The notes under the pieces are model-generated. The model was not told the DNA's origin and did no database searches. It saw only the letters and a program-made list of their open reading frames with translations. A program made the translations under genes and the position numbers. DNA of 64,000 bases, from contig CAJNDS010002361.1 in the NCBI GenBank assembly GCA_905221605.1, positions 404,480-468,479 on the forward strand. Direction: 5' to 3'. Numbering within the stretch: the first letter of the stretch is position 1; each line of letters starts with the position of its first letter. Origin of the DNA: Symbiodinium natans (lineage: Eukaryota; Sar; Dinophyceae; Suessiales; Symbiodiniaceae). Positions 36,380 through 47,297 of the stretch are shown here, piece by piece.

Positions 36380-38429
36380 TCTACGGAGCCGACACATGAA
36401 CACGCAAGTCAGTTGAAGCTGGAAAGCTCCAAGAAGCTGCTTGGGCCACTTTGGGGTCTGACAGTTTGAGCAAAATGGTCCTCAACGTGTTCCGGAGGCA
36501 GGTGCAGTGCGGCACCCACTAAAAAAAGGCCGTCGAGCCAATGACTGTGGGTTTGGTTTCAGCCTCTCAACCCCAGTGGCTTGATCCGTTGTTGCAAGTT
36601 CTGCACCCAATGTCGACTGACATCTCCGCAACCAGCTTCAAGGCCGTTTAGGTGACGAGGGTGGGCTCTGCATGCCACTCAGGCAAGCTGAAGTCAACGC
36701 ACGCACTGTTTACAGGCCTTGCACTTCCAGTCACACATGTTCCTAGGCGTCTGAGGCCAAGGCGACCTGGCAGCGCCCCTCTGCAAAAAATTCAGCAAAA
36801 GCTGTAAACTTAGCCACACAGAAACACTTAAACACTTGCACAGCCTGTTCGCTCGGGAAGCCCAGGCCCCGGAAAGAATGAAAGACGTCATCCGGAGTGG
36901 AAGTCACACAGCACTGTAAGCCGATACCGCAAGCCCTGAACGCCTTACGAAGCCCTGCTTCTATGGATCAGGACGGGGGGCTCCTCCCTGGTCAATGCGG
37001 GCAGAGCCCACGGCTAAGGAGACCTTGTGAAATGATGTGAAATCCTTGGAGCACGCTCAGTCTCCCGAGACCACTGCATCATCGGGCATGGAGCTCCTTC
37101 ATGGAACATAACTTTTTCCGGACATCTCCGGACGTCTGATCAGCTTGCATGGCTTACGTGGCTCTTCCCTGAGGCCCAAGTTTCACACTCGGCTTGAGAC
37201 TGAAGCACCCCAGGTTCCCAGGATCCGAGTCGCTAAGCTGAAGAGCTCATGCAGGCGCTGTGACGTCGAAGTCATGTTCGATGTTCCCTTCTTGGGCCCG
37301 AGCCTCAGAGGAGGGTCTAGTAGGGCACCAGTTATCAAGGAGGCAAAGGGGGAGACACGCACAGAGCACGTCGCTTGGAGCAGGATAAGTTCGACAGATC
37401 ACCGCCACCCCTGCCTTATCCGACCTGCGCTGCCCGTCGCCCAACTGCAACCTGCATCCTTCCTGGGTGTGGCGTCCTCGGAGGCTTGTTACGCATGTTG
37501 CGCGATGTGTCTTTCCGCGGTCAAGCCCGTAGAGCTTCTGTAGCTGTATAGCGTTGGTGGCCCTGGTAGTCCCGTGCTGGGGTCCACACGCGGCTCCTGG
37601 CCAATAAAGACAGAGCCTCCTTTGCTGCCGCACTGACACAGACACAGATCTACACTCGGGTACAGTCCAGCAAAGGCTACGCCTGAACCATCCCACTCTA
37701 TTGACCTCATCCACCTGCCATTTTTATGCCAGGGGATGACGGCTCCTTGCTGCGACACGGCCGGATGCCAGGGGATGCAGGCTCCTTGTTGCGACACGGC
37801 CGTGGCAGAATCAGCTCGTGACTTCCGTGCAGGTTCGCTTCAAGCGGCTTCAAGCGGCTGCTTCCCCTTGCCTCTTCCCCCGTCCTAACATGCATGGAGC
37901 AAGTGCTGCGGCTGGCTGTAGTTGGGGGCCAGCAGAGAAGGACCATCAAGCACCACTGCACAGCTGGAGGGATTCTCAGGGGCCTGCGAGCCCTTTATAC
38001 ATTGCGTTTCAGAGCTCTAGGTCTGGGGGCGTTGTTATGTCCTGGCTGTTGGAGAAGCAAAGCTGTAACCCTGCACCGATACCCTATAGTCCTAAACCCT
38101 AAAGCCCTAAACGCCAAACTCCTAAACCCCAAACCCTCAATTTGAGTTCTAAAGGTTGCTTGAGCCCTTCAAAAGAGCCCTCCAAGCCTGCGTGTCTGAG
38201 AGAGAAAAATCAAAGCCAAGGGTCCAGACTCTGTCTCTTTACGGAGCCGAAACATGAACATGCAAGGCAGTTGAAGGTGAAAAGCTCCAGCTGCTTGGGC
38301 CACTTGGGGGTTTGACAGTTTGACAGGGCTCAGGGTCCACAGCAAAAAGGTCCTCAATGTATTCCGGAGGCAGGTGCAGTGCGGCACAGGCCGTCGAGCC
38401 AATGACTAGGGGTCCAGACGCTGTCTCTC
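36380..38429. repeat. ~2.06 kb tandem segmental repeat, unit 1
   Basis: Landmark CTCAACGTGTTCCGG is at 36,481, then 38,543 and 40,534. The unit holds small ORFs (65 codons, minus strand, near 36,694; 132 codons, plus strand, 37,145-37,543) that recur in later copies. None has a recognised domain, and an antisense 155-codon frame is broken by indels in copy 2, arguing against it being coding. Toward the end lies a degenerate CCTAAACCC island (38,090-38,135). A ~186-bp block starting GGTCCAGAC occurs twice at 38,221 and 38,407. Confidence 0.9.
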
Positions 38430-40485
38430 TACGGAGCCGAAACATGAACACGCAAGTCAGTTGAAGGTGGGAAGCTCCAGCAGCTTGGGCCACTTTGGGG
38501 TCTAACAGTTTGACACCGCTCAGGGTCCACAGCAAAATGGTCCTCAACGTGTTCCGGAGGCAGGTGCAGTGCGGCACCCACTAAAAAAAGGCCGCCGAGC
38601 CAATGACTGTGGGTTTGGTTTCAGCCTCTCAACCCCCGTGGCTTGATCCGTTGTTGCAAGTTTTGCGCCCAATGTCGACTGACATCTCCGCAACCAGCTT
38701 CAAGGCCGTTTAGGTGACGAGGGTGGGCTCTGCATGCCACTCAGGCAAGCTGAAGTCAACGCACGCACTGTTTACAGGCCTTGCACTTCCAGTCACACAT
38801 GTTCCTAGGCGTCTGAGGCCAAGGCGACCTGGCAGCGCCCCTCTGCAAAAAACTCAGCAAAAGCTGTAAACTTAGCCACACAGAAACACTTAAACACTTG
38901 CACAGCCTGTTCGCTCGCGAAGCCCAGGCCCCGGAAAGAATGAAAGACGTCATCCGGAGTGGAAGTCACACAGCACTGTAAGCCGATACCGCGAGCCCTG
39001 AACGCCTTACGAAGCCCTGCTTCTATGGATCAGGACGGGGGGCTCCTCCCTGGTCAATGCGGGCAGAGCCCACGGCTAAGGAGACCTTGTGAAATGATGT
39101 GAAATCCTTGGAGCACGCTCAGTCTCCCGAGACCACTGCATCATCGGGCATGGAGCTCCTTCATGGAACATAACTTTTTCCGGACATCTCCGGACGTCTG
39201 ATCCAGCTTGCATGGCTTACGTGGCTCTTCCCTGAGGCCCAAGTTTCACACTCGGCTTGAGACTGAAGCACCCCAGGTTCCCAGGATCCGAGTCGCTAAG
39301 CTGAAGAGCTCATGCAGGCGCTGTGATGTCGAAGTCATGTTCGATGTTCCCTTCTTGGGCCCGAGCCTCAGAGGAGGGTCTAGTGGGGCACCAGTTATCA
39401 AGGAGGCAAAGGGGGAGACACGCACAGAGCACGTCGCTTGGAGCAGGATAAGTTCGACAGATCACCGCCACCCCTGCCTTATCCGACCTGCGCTGCCCGT
39501 CGCCCAACTGCAACCTGCATCCTTCCTGGGTGAGGCGTCCTCGGAGGCTTGTTACGCATGTTGCGCGATGTGTCTTTCCGCGGTCAAGCCCGTAGAGCTT
39601 CTGTAGCTGTATAGCGTTGGTGGCCCTGGGGTAGTCCCGTGCTGGGGTCCACACGCGGCTCCTGGCCAATAAAGACAGAGCCTCCTTTGCTGCCGCACTG
39701 ACACAGACACAGATCTACACTCGGGTACAGTCCAGCAAAGGCTACGCCTGAACCATCCCACTCTATTGACCTCATCCACCTGCCATTTTTATGCCAGGGG
39801 ATGACGGCTCCTTGCTGCGACACGGCCGGATGCCAGGGGATGCAGGCTCCTTGTTGCGACACGGCCGTGGCAGAATCAGCTCGTGACTTCCGTGCAGGTT
39901 CGCTTCAAGCGGCTTCAAGCGGCTGCTTCCCCTTGCCTCTTCCCCCGTCCTAACATGCATGGAGCAAGTGCTGCGGCTGGCTGTAGTTGGGGGCCAGCAG
40001 AGAAGGACCATCAAGCACCACTGCACAGCTGGAGGGATTCTCAGGGGCCTGCGAGCCCTTTATACATTGCGTTTCAGAGCTCTAGGTCTGGGGGCGTTGT
40101 TATGTCATGGCTGTTGGAGAAGCAAAGCTGTAACCCTGCACCGATACCCTATAGTCCTAAACCCTAAAGCCCTAAACGCCAAACTCCTAAACCCCAAACC
40201 CTCAATTTGAGTTCTAAAGGTTGCTTGAGCCCTTCAAAAGAGCCCTCCAAGCCTGCGCGTCTGAGAGAGAAAAATCAAAGCCAAGGGTCCAGACTCTGTC
40301 TCTTTACGGAGCCGAAACATGAACATGCAAGGCAGTTGAAGGTGAAAAGCTCCAGCTGCTTGGGCCACTTGGGGGTTTGACAGTTTGACAGGGCTCAGGG
40401 TCCACAGCAAAAAGGTCTTCAATGTATTCCGGAGGCAGGTGCAGTGCGGCACCCAGTGAGGGAAGGCCGTCGAGCCAATGACACT
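38430..40485. repeat. ~2.06 kb tandem segmental repeat, unit 2
   Basis: Nearly identical to unit 1 at an offset of 2,062-2,065 bp. Differences are mostly single substitutions and 1-2 bp indels. In the next junction (near 40,480) about 70 bp have been lost between the two GGTCCAGAC-type sub-blocks, which accounts for the shorter 1,991-bp spacing to unit 3. Confidence 0.9.
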
Positions 40486-41163
40486 TTGGGGTCTAACAGT
40501 TTGACACCGCTCAGGGTCCACAGCAAAATGGTCCTCAACGTGTTCCGGAGGCAGGTGCAGTGCGGCACCCACTAAAAAAAGGCCGCCGAGCCAATGACTG
40601 TGGGTTTGGTTTCAGCCTCTCAACCCCCGTGGCTTGATCCGTTGTTGCAAGTTTTGCACCCAATGTCGACTGACATCTCCGCAACCAGCTTCAAGGCCGT
40701 TTAGGTGACGAGGGTAGGCTCTGCATGCCACTCAGGCAAGCTGAAGTCAACGCACGCACTGTTTACAGGCCTTGCACTTCCAGTCACACATGTTCCTAGG
40801 CGTCTGAGGCCAAGGCGACCTGGCAGCGCCCCTCTGCAAAAAACTCAGCAAAAGCTGTAAACTTAGCCACACAGAGACACTTAAACACTTGCACAGCCTG
40901 TTCGCTCGCGAAGCCCAGGCCCCGGAAAGAATGAAAGACGTCATCCGGAGTGGAAGTCACACAGCACTGTAAGCCGATACCGCGAGCCCTGAACGCCTTA
41001 CGAAGCCCTGCTGCTATGGATCAGGACGGGGGGCTCCTCCCTGGTCAATGCGGGCAGAGCCCACGGCTAAGGAGACCTTGTGAAATGATGTGAAATCCTT
41101 GGAGCACACTCAGTCTCCCGAGACCACAGCATCATCGGGCAGGGAGCTCCTTCATGGAACATA
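40486..41163. repeat. Segmental repeat, unit 3 (truncated by a new junction)
   Basis: Follows units 1 and 2 closely up to CATGGAACATA, where a 331-bp element is inserted. After the insert it resumes with ACTTTTTCCGGACATCTCCGG and then diverges permanently at about 41,517. Confidence 0.88.
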
Positions 41164-41494
41164 CAAGGAGGTAGGTAAAGTCGTATCTTCTTGTGTAAAG
41201 TCGTATCTCGGGCGCGTGCACACTGGTGATTCGCGAATTCCAAGATTGCACCCCCAAGCAGAAATCTCATTCACGCTGACAAAATGTTCTCCCCGCCCAG
41301 GCGTGTGTGACAAGTGCGTGTTTTGCATGTTTGTCGGGAACATGCGCGTGTGGCGCGTGCACATTGGGGGAAAGGCTTCAGCGTATGTCTCTGTGATGCG
41401 ACTTTACGTGGGGTGATGCGACTTCGCTCGCAGCCGCGTGTCACTGGGGAGATGTGGCTTCATACGCAAAGATGTGAGTTAACCTAGCTCCTTG
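41164..41494. mobile_element. TA-flanked MITE, copy 1 (331 bp)
   Basis: The element begins CAAGGAGGTAGGT and ends with the inverted CTAGCTCCTTG; the 13-bp termini match at all but one position (CAAGGAGSTAGGT). It is bounded by TA on both sides (41,162-41,163 and 41,495-41,496). The same locus in units 1 and 2 (37,109 and 39,171) reads ATGGAACA-TA-ACTTTTTCC with a single TA, which is a clean empty site. Subterminal GTAAAGTCGTATC occurs twice at the left, with its inverted GATGCGACTTTAC at the right. Size, TA duplication and lack of coding capacity fit a non-autonomous Tc1/mariner-type MITE. The superfamily is inferred from the TA duplication only. Confidence 0.85.
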
Positions 41495-42184
41495 TAACTT
41501 TTTCCGGACATCTCCGGCGCCAGCAGAGTTCATGACAGCCTCCCGCTGCCGACAGCTGACTCCGCTTGCGCAGCTGCAAGCACCAAACTGCCGTCGTGGC
41601 ATGTCAGTTGAGCCGAAGTCTTTGAAGGCTCCTGTAGCTTGCTCGCGTGGAAGTGGTGCACTGCTTTGTGAGACAAGAGCATCATTGACAGGCAAGGGCG
41701 CCCAGCGATTGCATCCGTTTGCACTGGCTGGAAGCATCGCCTACTTGTAAGGTTTGAACAAGCGGCTCGTGAGGATGTTGTGCCAGTTGCGGAGACCGAA
41801 GTGGCATTCATCCTTGGGCACAGCTACTGCCGTGTTGAGTCCAGGCTTTCGGTGGAGGAGTGTCCTGATCTTTGGCTGAGAACTCATCTTCTTTTTTGCA
41901 TCCCTCTCAGGCTATAAGCCGACGAGCTGGGTACTATAACTCCAGAGCAGCTCGAGTTATGTTGCGCTTGGAAGCCAAAGACCTCATCTGTAAGCCGATA
42001 CCGCGAGCCCTGAACGCCTTACGAAGCCCTGCTTCTATGGATCAGGACGGGGGGCTCCTCCCTGGTCAATGCGGGCAGAGCCCACGGCTAAGGAGACCTT
42101 GTGAAATGATGTGAAATCCTTGGAGCACGCTCAGTCTCCCGAGACCACTGCATCATCGGGCAGGGAGCTCCTTCATGGAACATA

Positions 42185-42516
42185 CAAGGAGGTAGGTAAA
42201 GTCGTATCTTCTTGTGTAAAGTCGTATCTCGGGCGCGTGCACACTGGTGATTCGCGAATTCCAAGATTGCACCCCCAAGCAGAAATCTCATTCACGCTGA
42301 CAAAAATGTTCTCCCCTCCCAGGCGTGTGTGACAAGTGCGTATTTTGCATGTTTGTCGAGAACATGCGCCTGTGGCGCGTGCACATTGGGGGAAAGGCTT
42401 CAACGTATGTCTCTGTGATGCGACTTTACGCGGGGTGATGCGACTTCGCTCGCAGCCGCGTGTCACTGGGGAGATGTGGCTTCATACGCAAAGATGTGAG
42501 TTAACCTAGCTCCTTG
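42185..42516. mobile_element. TA-flanked MITE, copy 2 (332 bp)
   Basis: A second copy carried along by the 1,021-bp tandem duplication, with the same termini and flanking TA (42,183-42,184 and 42,517-42,518). About seven differences separate it from copy 1: six substitutions and one inserted A near 42,303. It is therefore not an independent insertion. Confidence 0.85.
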
Positions 42517-42553
42517 TAACTTTTTCCGGACATCTCCGGCGCCAGCAGAGTTC

Positions 42554-42940
42554 ATGACAGCCTCCCGCTGCCGACAGCTGACTCCGCTTGCGCAGCTGCA
42601 AGCGCCAAACTGCCGTCGTGGCATGTCAGTTGAGCCGAAGTCTTTGAAGGCTCCTGTAGCTTGCTCTCGTGGAAGTGGTGCACTGCTTTGTGAGACAAGA
42701 GCATCATTTTACAGGCAAGGGCGCCCAGCGATTGCATCCGTTTGCACTGGCTGGAAGCATCGCCTACTTGTAAGGTTTGAACAAGCGGCTCGTGAGGATG
42801 TTGTGCCAGTTGCGGAGACCGATGTGGCATTCATCCTTGGGCACAGCTCTTGCCGTGTTGAGTCCAGGCTTTCGGTGGAGGAGTGTCCTGATCTTTGGCT
42901 GAGAGCTCACCTTCTTTCTTGCATCCCTCTCAGGCTATAA
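42554..42940 (+). CDS. Weak candidate: 128-codon ORF in the duplicated block
   Basis: The frame has a reasonably balanced soluble-protein composition over its second half (HRLLVRFEQAAREDVVPVAE, then TDVAFILGH, then VESRLSVEECPDLW). The ORF-track start at 42,554 is an ATG. The equivalent frame in the first copy is broken by a 1-bp indel near 41,685, so only this copy stays open. No family is recognised. It could be one exon of a gene whose duplicate has decayed, or chance. Confidence 0.2.
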   Translation: MTASRCRQLTPLAQLQAPNCRRGMSVEPKSLKAPVACSRGSGALLCETRASFYRQGRPAIASVCTGWKHRLLVRFEQAAREDVVPVAETDVAFILGHSSCRVESRLSVEECPDLWLRAHLLSCIPLRL

Positions 42941-42998
42941 GCCGACGAGCTGGGTACTATAACTCCAGAGCAGCTCGAGTTATGTTGCGCTTGGAAGC

Positions 42999-44141
42999 GC
43001 CCAAAGCCAGAGCCATATTTAGGAGTGCAGACTGCGACTTGAGAGACGTGGAAGTGACGTGGTTCCCAGAGCTCCGAACCTTGCAAATGGCGGCAGCTTC
43101 CGAGATGAGGAGCTGACATGGCTCCGAGGGTACACCCCCGTGCAGTTGCAGCGCGCAACAGGGCACATTTGGCAGTGTGTGCAAACATCAGCGGTGTCGT
43201 AGTTGAGGGGTCAAGGGTTTCGCACGTCGTAGGCTTGTGGCGTTAGACCAGGTGTTCATTTTTGCTAGGGCTTTGATAGTCTGCTCCATATGTTCCGTTA
43301 TTCAAGCCACTGACCCCATCAAGCAGGAAAGGGGTCCCTTTGCCTTTCCCAGATACGGGGCAGACTGGAGTTCATGGGGACACGCGGTCTTGCTTGTGTC
43401 CATGTTTGCTTCGGAGATTGGGGATACAAGACACCCCAAGTTGGCCAGTGTAGTGTGAGAAGGCATTGAGTTGTTAATTTTGTTTGATTTGTCGTCAATG
43501 TTAGGGGCCATATCTCTGCTTTCCAAGCCTGAAGTGCACTGTTGTAGAGGGACTAGAAAACAAGCGCGACGTGGAATCGGTAGCCAGACAGATGGACTCT
43601 TGGGCTCTTTGATGACCACGGTGTTGGGGGGTCATTGAGATATGACATAACTTGCAAGCATTAGTTGGGAGCATGTTCCAAAGACCGCCAATCTCGTGAA
43701 GCCCACCACCAAACCAATCATGACCCTGAGCCTTTATAAGGGGCTACGACAGCCGCTTTTGCAGCTCACGCGCCCCAGTGTGTGCATGCATGTGCATGTG
43801 ATTGCATGTGTGTGGCGCAGCATGTTTCTGCCCACAGCAGGCCCTCATGTGGTCTGGATAGATCCTAAACAGACGTCCACCCCAAACGAAAACCAATGCT
43901 ACCCTAAATCAAGCATCCTGCAGGCCCAGCCCAGAAACTGTCAACAACTTGGACCCTAAAGTTGGAAACAAACTTGGAAAGTTTGTAGTCCCCTAAAATC
44001 ATGGGAGTTTCCTGAATTCATGTAAGCAGGCACCCCTCACATACATCAGACATACTCCCGAAATAGCATTGGGAAGTTTCTTTCATGGCAATGCAGCCAC
44101 AGCCATGGTGCCTTAGTCCCTTTGACGCCCAACACAAACAA
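42999..44141. other. Intergenic, no recognised gene
   Basis: Unique-looking DNA downstream of the duplications. Short ORFs (for example the frame ending at 43,458) have no recognised domain. A TGTGCATG-rich patch lies near 43,779-43,812. Confidence 0.35.
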
Positions 44142-44146
44142 CCCCC

Positions 44147-44188
<42 letters not shown>

Positions 44189-44290
44189 CCCCCGCCCCCC
44201 CCCCCCACCCTCCCCCCCTTCCTCCCCCTTCCTCCCCCTTCCTCCCCCTTCCTCCCCCTTCCTCCCCCCTCCCCCCCTCCCCCCTCCCCA
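44142..44290. repeat. Poly-C tract and TTCCTCCCCC tandem repeat
   Basis: A run of about 40 uninterrupted cytosines (44,148-44,187) is followed by interrupted C-runs and then CTTCCTCCCC units of period 10 repeated about six times. Pro-rich ORFs over it are artefacts. G-quadruplex potential lies on the minus strand. Confidence 0.95.
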
Positions 44291-46930
44291 GAATCTTCCG
44301 GTTTAAAGAGGGAACAGGGAGGGGGGGCTCTGAGACTGCAAGGTTTTTTTTTTCAATTCTCTGGTTAGCTAGGTTGCGCAGGGCTCCTTAGTTTTTTTTA
44401 ATTTTTTGATATAGAACTGAGGATTGAAAGCTTGTGGGAGGATGTAGGAGATAGCTCAACGTCCAGGATCGGATGAGGTAGGTTTTCTAGGGTTTCGGCT
44501 TGCAACTCTACTTATTAAATCATCTTTGGGGGGCTTGTGATCCTTGATCCTTCCCAGCCGCTCCCAGCCTTACGAAGCTTGTGGCTACGGGATGGGGAAG
44601 GGTCGAAAGTTCTGGGATCATGCAACCATACTTACTTGGTGCTTGCAAAAAATCGCATGTAGTCTTATCTCCCTTAGGGAGAGCTCTGCACTTCGAATGT
44701 GGGACACAGCTGTAGTCCGGGAGTCACGTTGCGCACGAAACTACGCAGCCCTTCTTTGAGTGCTCTGTTTGATATTGTAGTTCTTGTCGTGGTCAAAACA
44801 AACATATCTTCCCCAAGGTGTTTTGCGCCCCAAGGCCAGGGTACAGTTGCTTTGGCAGACCCGAATCAAACTCCTTCGCCCCTCTGGCTGCCAGAGCCAA
44901 CAGCAAAATAGCGCGCCACCGGTGCGATGAAGACAGCGGCCCCAGGCTGTCTGTCCACCTGAGTGAAGTTTATTTAAGAGAGACCAAACCCTCTAAACCC
45001 TCTAAGCACTCTAAACTCTAAACTAGACCCTAAACTCGACCCTAATTACAGCTGTCTTGGTTTGAGGACGGGTTCAGGGCTTAGGGTCAGCAGGCATGCC
45101 AAATGCACCTTGAACCCTACATGCCTAGGAAGCCCTTCAATTGGGCCTGTGAGGCCTTCTCCAAACACCCTCGAATTGGGGGTGTACGGATTTTGTTGGT
45201 CTTTAGGATTCTTTAGGGCTCAGATTGACCGACTCGGTGTTTTTTTGGCAGTTGCAGGATTCAGGGGTTCATGATCGGAACTGTTTTCAGGGGAGTGTGG
45301 CTAGACACAAGCCTCCAAAACGAGAGAGAGAAAAAGAGAGAGACACACACACGGTATTCCTAGAAGCGCTCCGCATTAGGGAAATGTGGGAATGGATCCC
45401 GATAGTTCCCTGAGAGTTATATAATCCCTACAACAGATAACCCATTCCTCGTTCCCTGAACCCCAAAAACGGCGCTTTTGCAACAGGCTTGCCGCCCTAA
45501 ACGGCGCTAATTCGTAAACCCTACAAACCCTACTAAGGACCAGTAGGTAACACGCCACTGACGTCCTAACTTGAACCTTGAGTGGCTATTGAGACCCCTG
45601 ATCTGAGAGGTCCCGGCTCGCCCAATGGCCTTCTGGTGCTTCACGGGAGCTGCCAGGTTGTAGGACATTTCCATTACATTCCACCACTCTGGATGTCACA
45701 GGAGGCGCGGCGCCACGCATTTTGTCAGCAATGGAAAGCATGCGACCATCCCGACTTGAAAAGAATGCGACTGGGAATACGACGAACTAACACGCGACAG
45801 GACACGCACCTGAACCGGAACACTGGAACCAGTATTGTAACCATCCTGGACGCCGAGCGACGCTGACCATACACCATCTGGAACAATGACTACATACGCG
45901 TTTGCCCTGACCGGGACTCCACAATCGCATGGCCGGGACACAAACCCGCCCACCGCCCAAAATCCGGAACCCGCATTCTATTTACCTGCGCCGTGAGAAA
46001 AACCCCACGCGGATCACGATTACGGAGCTGCACTACTTTCTGCGATGCTATCGCTATCTTTTCACTTTTTCCCTTCTGCACAGCTGGGCTGAATCCTATC
46101 ATTTCATTAAGGCGAGGGGTTTGGGAATTTCGGTGACTCCATGGCTTAGTGAAACTGGGTGCCCTTTCTGCCTAAAAGAGGTGTTCCCACGTCTTCATGT
46201 TGGGATGCGCCCGCTTGGTCAGAATGTGTGTTTTCGTGCTGAAACACTGAGACATCTCCACCTTCGCGTCCACTCTCATGATCTTCTGCGCCAGTTGCTT
46301 TCGAAAACCCTCCTGCAAACCAAGCTGGTGTTGCAAACCATTTTTCAACGTTAAGAGTCTTGCCCTAAGTTCTAAGAGAAGTACAAGCACCCAAACCGCC
46401 GAATGTCTATACAACAAGATTTGATCAAGTGCATAAGGACTACACCCAGGAGGCAGGACTGCGTCAGGAGGGTCCTTTGGAGTGGCTTCCTTATGCCGTG
46501 ATTTCTTTGGAGTGTGGGTTGTTGTGCCAATTCTTTCCTGGATTCCGGGAAAGGCCCAATCCCTGATCGTGCCTTGCCCCAGACTGCACCAGGACTTCCC
46601 GGACATTTTCCTCACGGGTCCGGTGAACGTCGCGCCTCTCGTTGCTCGGCCGGGTGCGGTCGCCCAACAGGTGCAGCACGAGACGCCCAGCTGCACCGAG
46701 GCCGGGATCAAGAAGAGCAGGGTTTAGGGTAAGTTTAGGGTTTAGTCAACCAAAGGCTTTGCGCTGCATCAGTCCTCAGGCAGTCCGCATTGCTGTGGAT
46801 CGCGCCATCCTTGGGCGCGACGGCAGCAATGCGGTGGATGACTATCTGCTCGAGTTGGGCGCCGAGCAGGTAGTCATCGCGGCCATCGGCGGAGCAGGCG
46901 GGCTTGGGATACCTAAACAATATGATGCTT
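44291..46930. other. Intergenic, no recognised gene
   Basis: Contains a degenerate CTCTAAACCC island (44,987-45,045) and a GAGAGA/CACACA run (45,321-45,353). A minus-strand frame of 179 codons (46,172-46,711) and a plus-strand frame of 141 codons (45,929-46,354) overlap without recognised motifs. A 15-bp stem (46,837-46,851 with 46,864-46,878) beginning GATGACTATCTGCTC forms a strong hairpin just before the next element. Confidence 0.35.
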
Positions 46931-47297
46931 AATCCCCTGCCCCTAATACTAAATCCCCCCTCCCCCGCCCCCCGCAATTCTAAAATTCGCATCGGCCGGA
47001 AAATATTTAAAATTAGGGGGGACCTAACCTAGACTCTAAAACCTGAAATCTGCAGCCTGGGAGAGAAGGAGGGAGTAGAGGGTTTGGGGGTTCAGGGTTC
47101 AGGGTTCAGTGAGGGTTGCCAAAAGCCCCAAACCCTGCAAATCCTTTGAGCCTTAAACCCTAAAACCCTAATTGAAAACCCTAATGGCTCAACTCCAGGG
47201 CGGAGGCCCTCGACCCCCCCCCTAATTCTCATAAAGGTTTAGTACTGGGCGGGCTAGGTGCCGGCAGGGGTGGGGTTTAGCATTAGGGGAGGGGATT
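46931..47297. mobile_element. Inverted-repeat element, copy 2 (telomere-motif-rich MITE-like, 367 bp)
   Basis: The left end AATCCCCTGCCCCTAATACT, continuing AAATCCCC, matches inverted the right end, which reads GGGGTTTAGCATTAGGGG then AGGGGATT: roughly 25 of 27 bases with one indel. The interior shares AAAATATTTAAAATTAGGGG, degenerate CCCTAAA/TTTAGGG motifs and an inner GGTTTAGTACTGGGCGGG with copy 1 at 10,960. Two independent copies 36 kb apart with the same termini support a mobile or formerly mobile element. No ORF and no clear target duplication. Confidence 0.65.

Larger units (their letters stand above)
40969..42998. repeat. 1,021-bp tandem duplication nested on the segmental repeat
   Basis: AAGCCGATACCGCGAGCCCT occurs at 40,971 and 41,992, and downstream landmarks (MITE, CTCCGGCGCCAGCAGAG, GTTGCGCTTGGAAGC) repeat at 1,021-1,022 bp. 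The junction lies where GGAAGCCAAAGACCTCATCTG runs into TAAGCCGATA at about 41,990. Copies differ at few positions. One is a 1-bp indel near 41,685/42,707 that shortens the reading frame in the first copy. Because the duplication includes the MITE, it happened after the MITE inserted. Confidence 0.9.

Noticed and set aside
37247-37714. 155-codon minus-strand ORF in the 2.06 kb repeat
   Set aside because: Broken by a small indel in the almost identical next copy, so no sign of selection for the frame.
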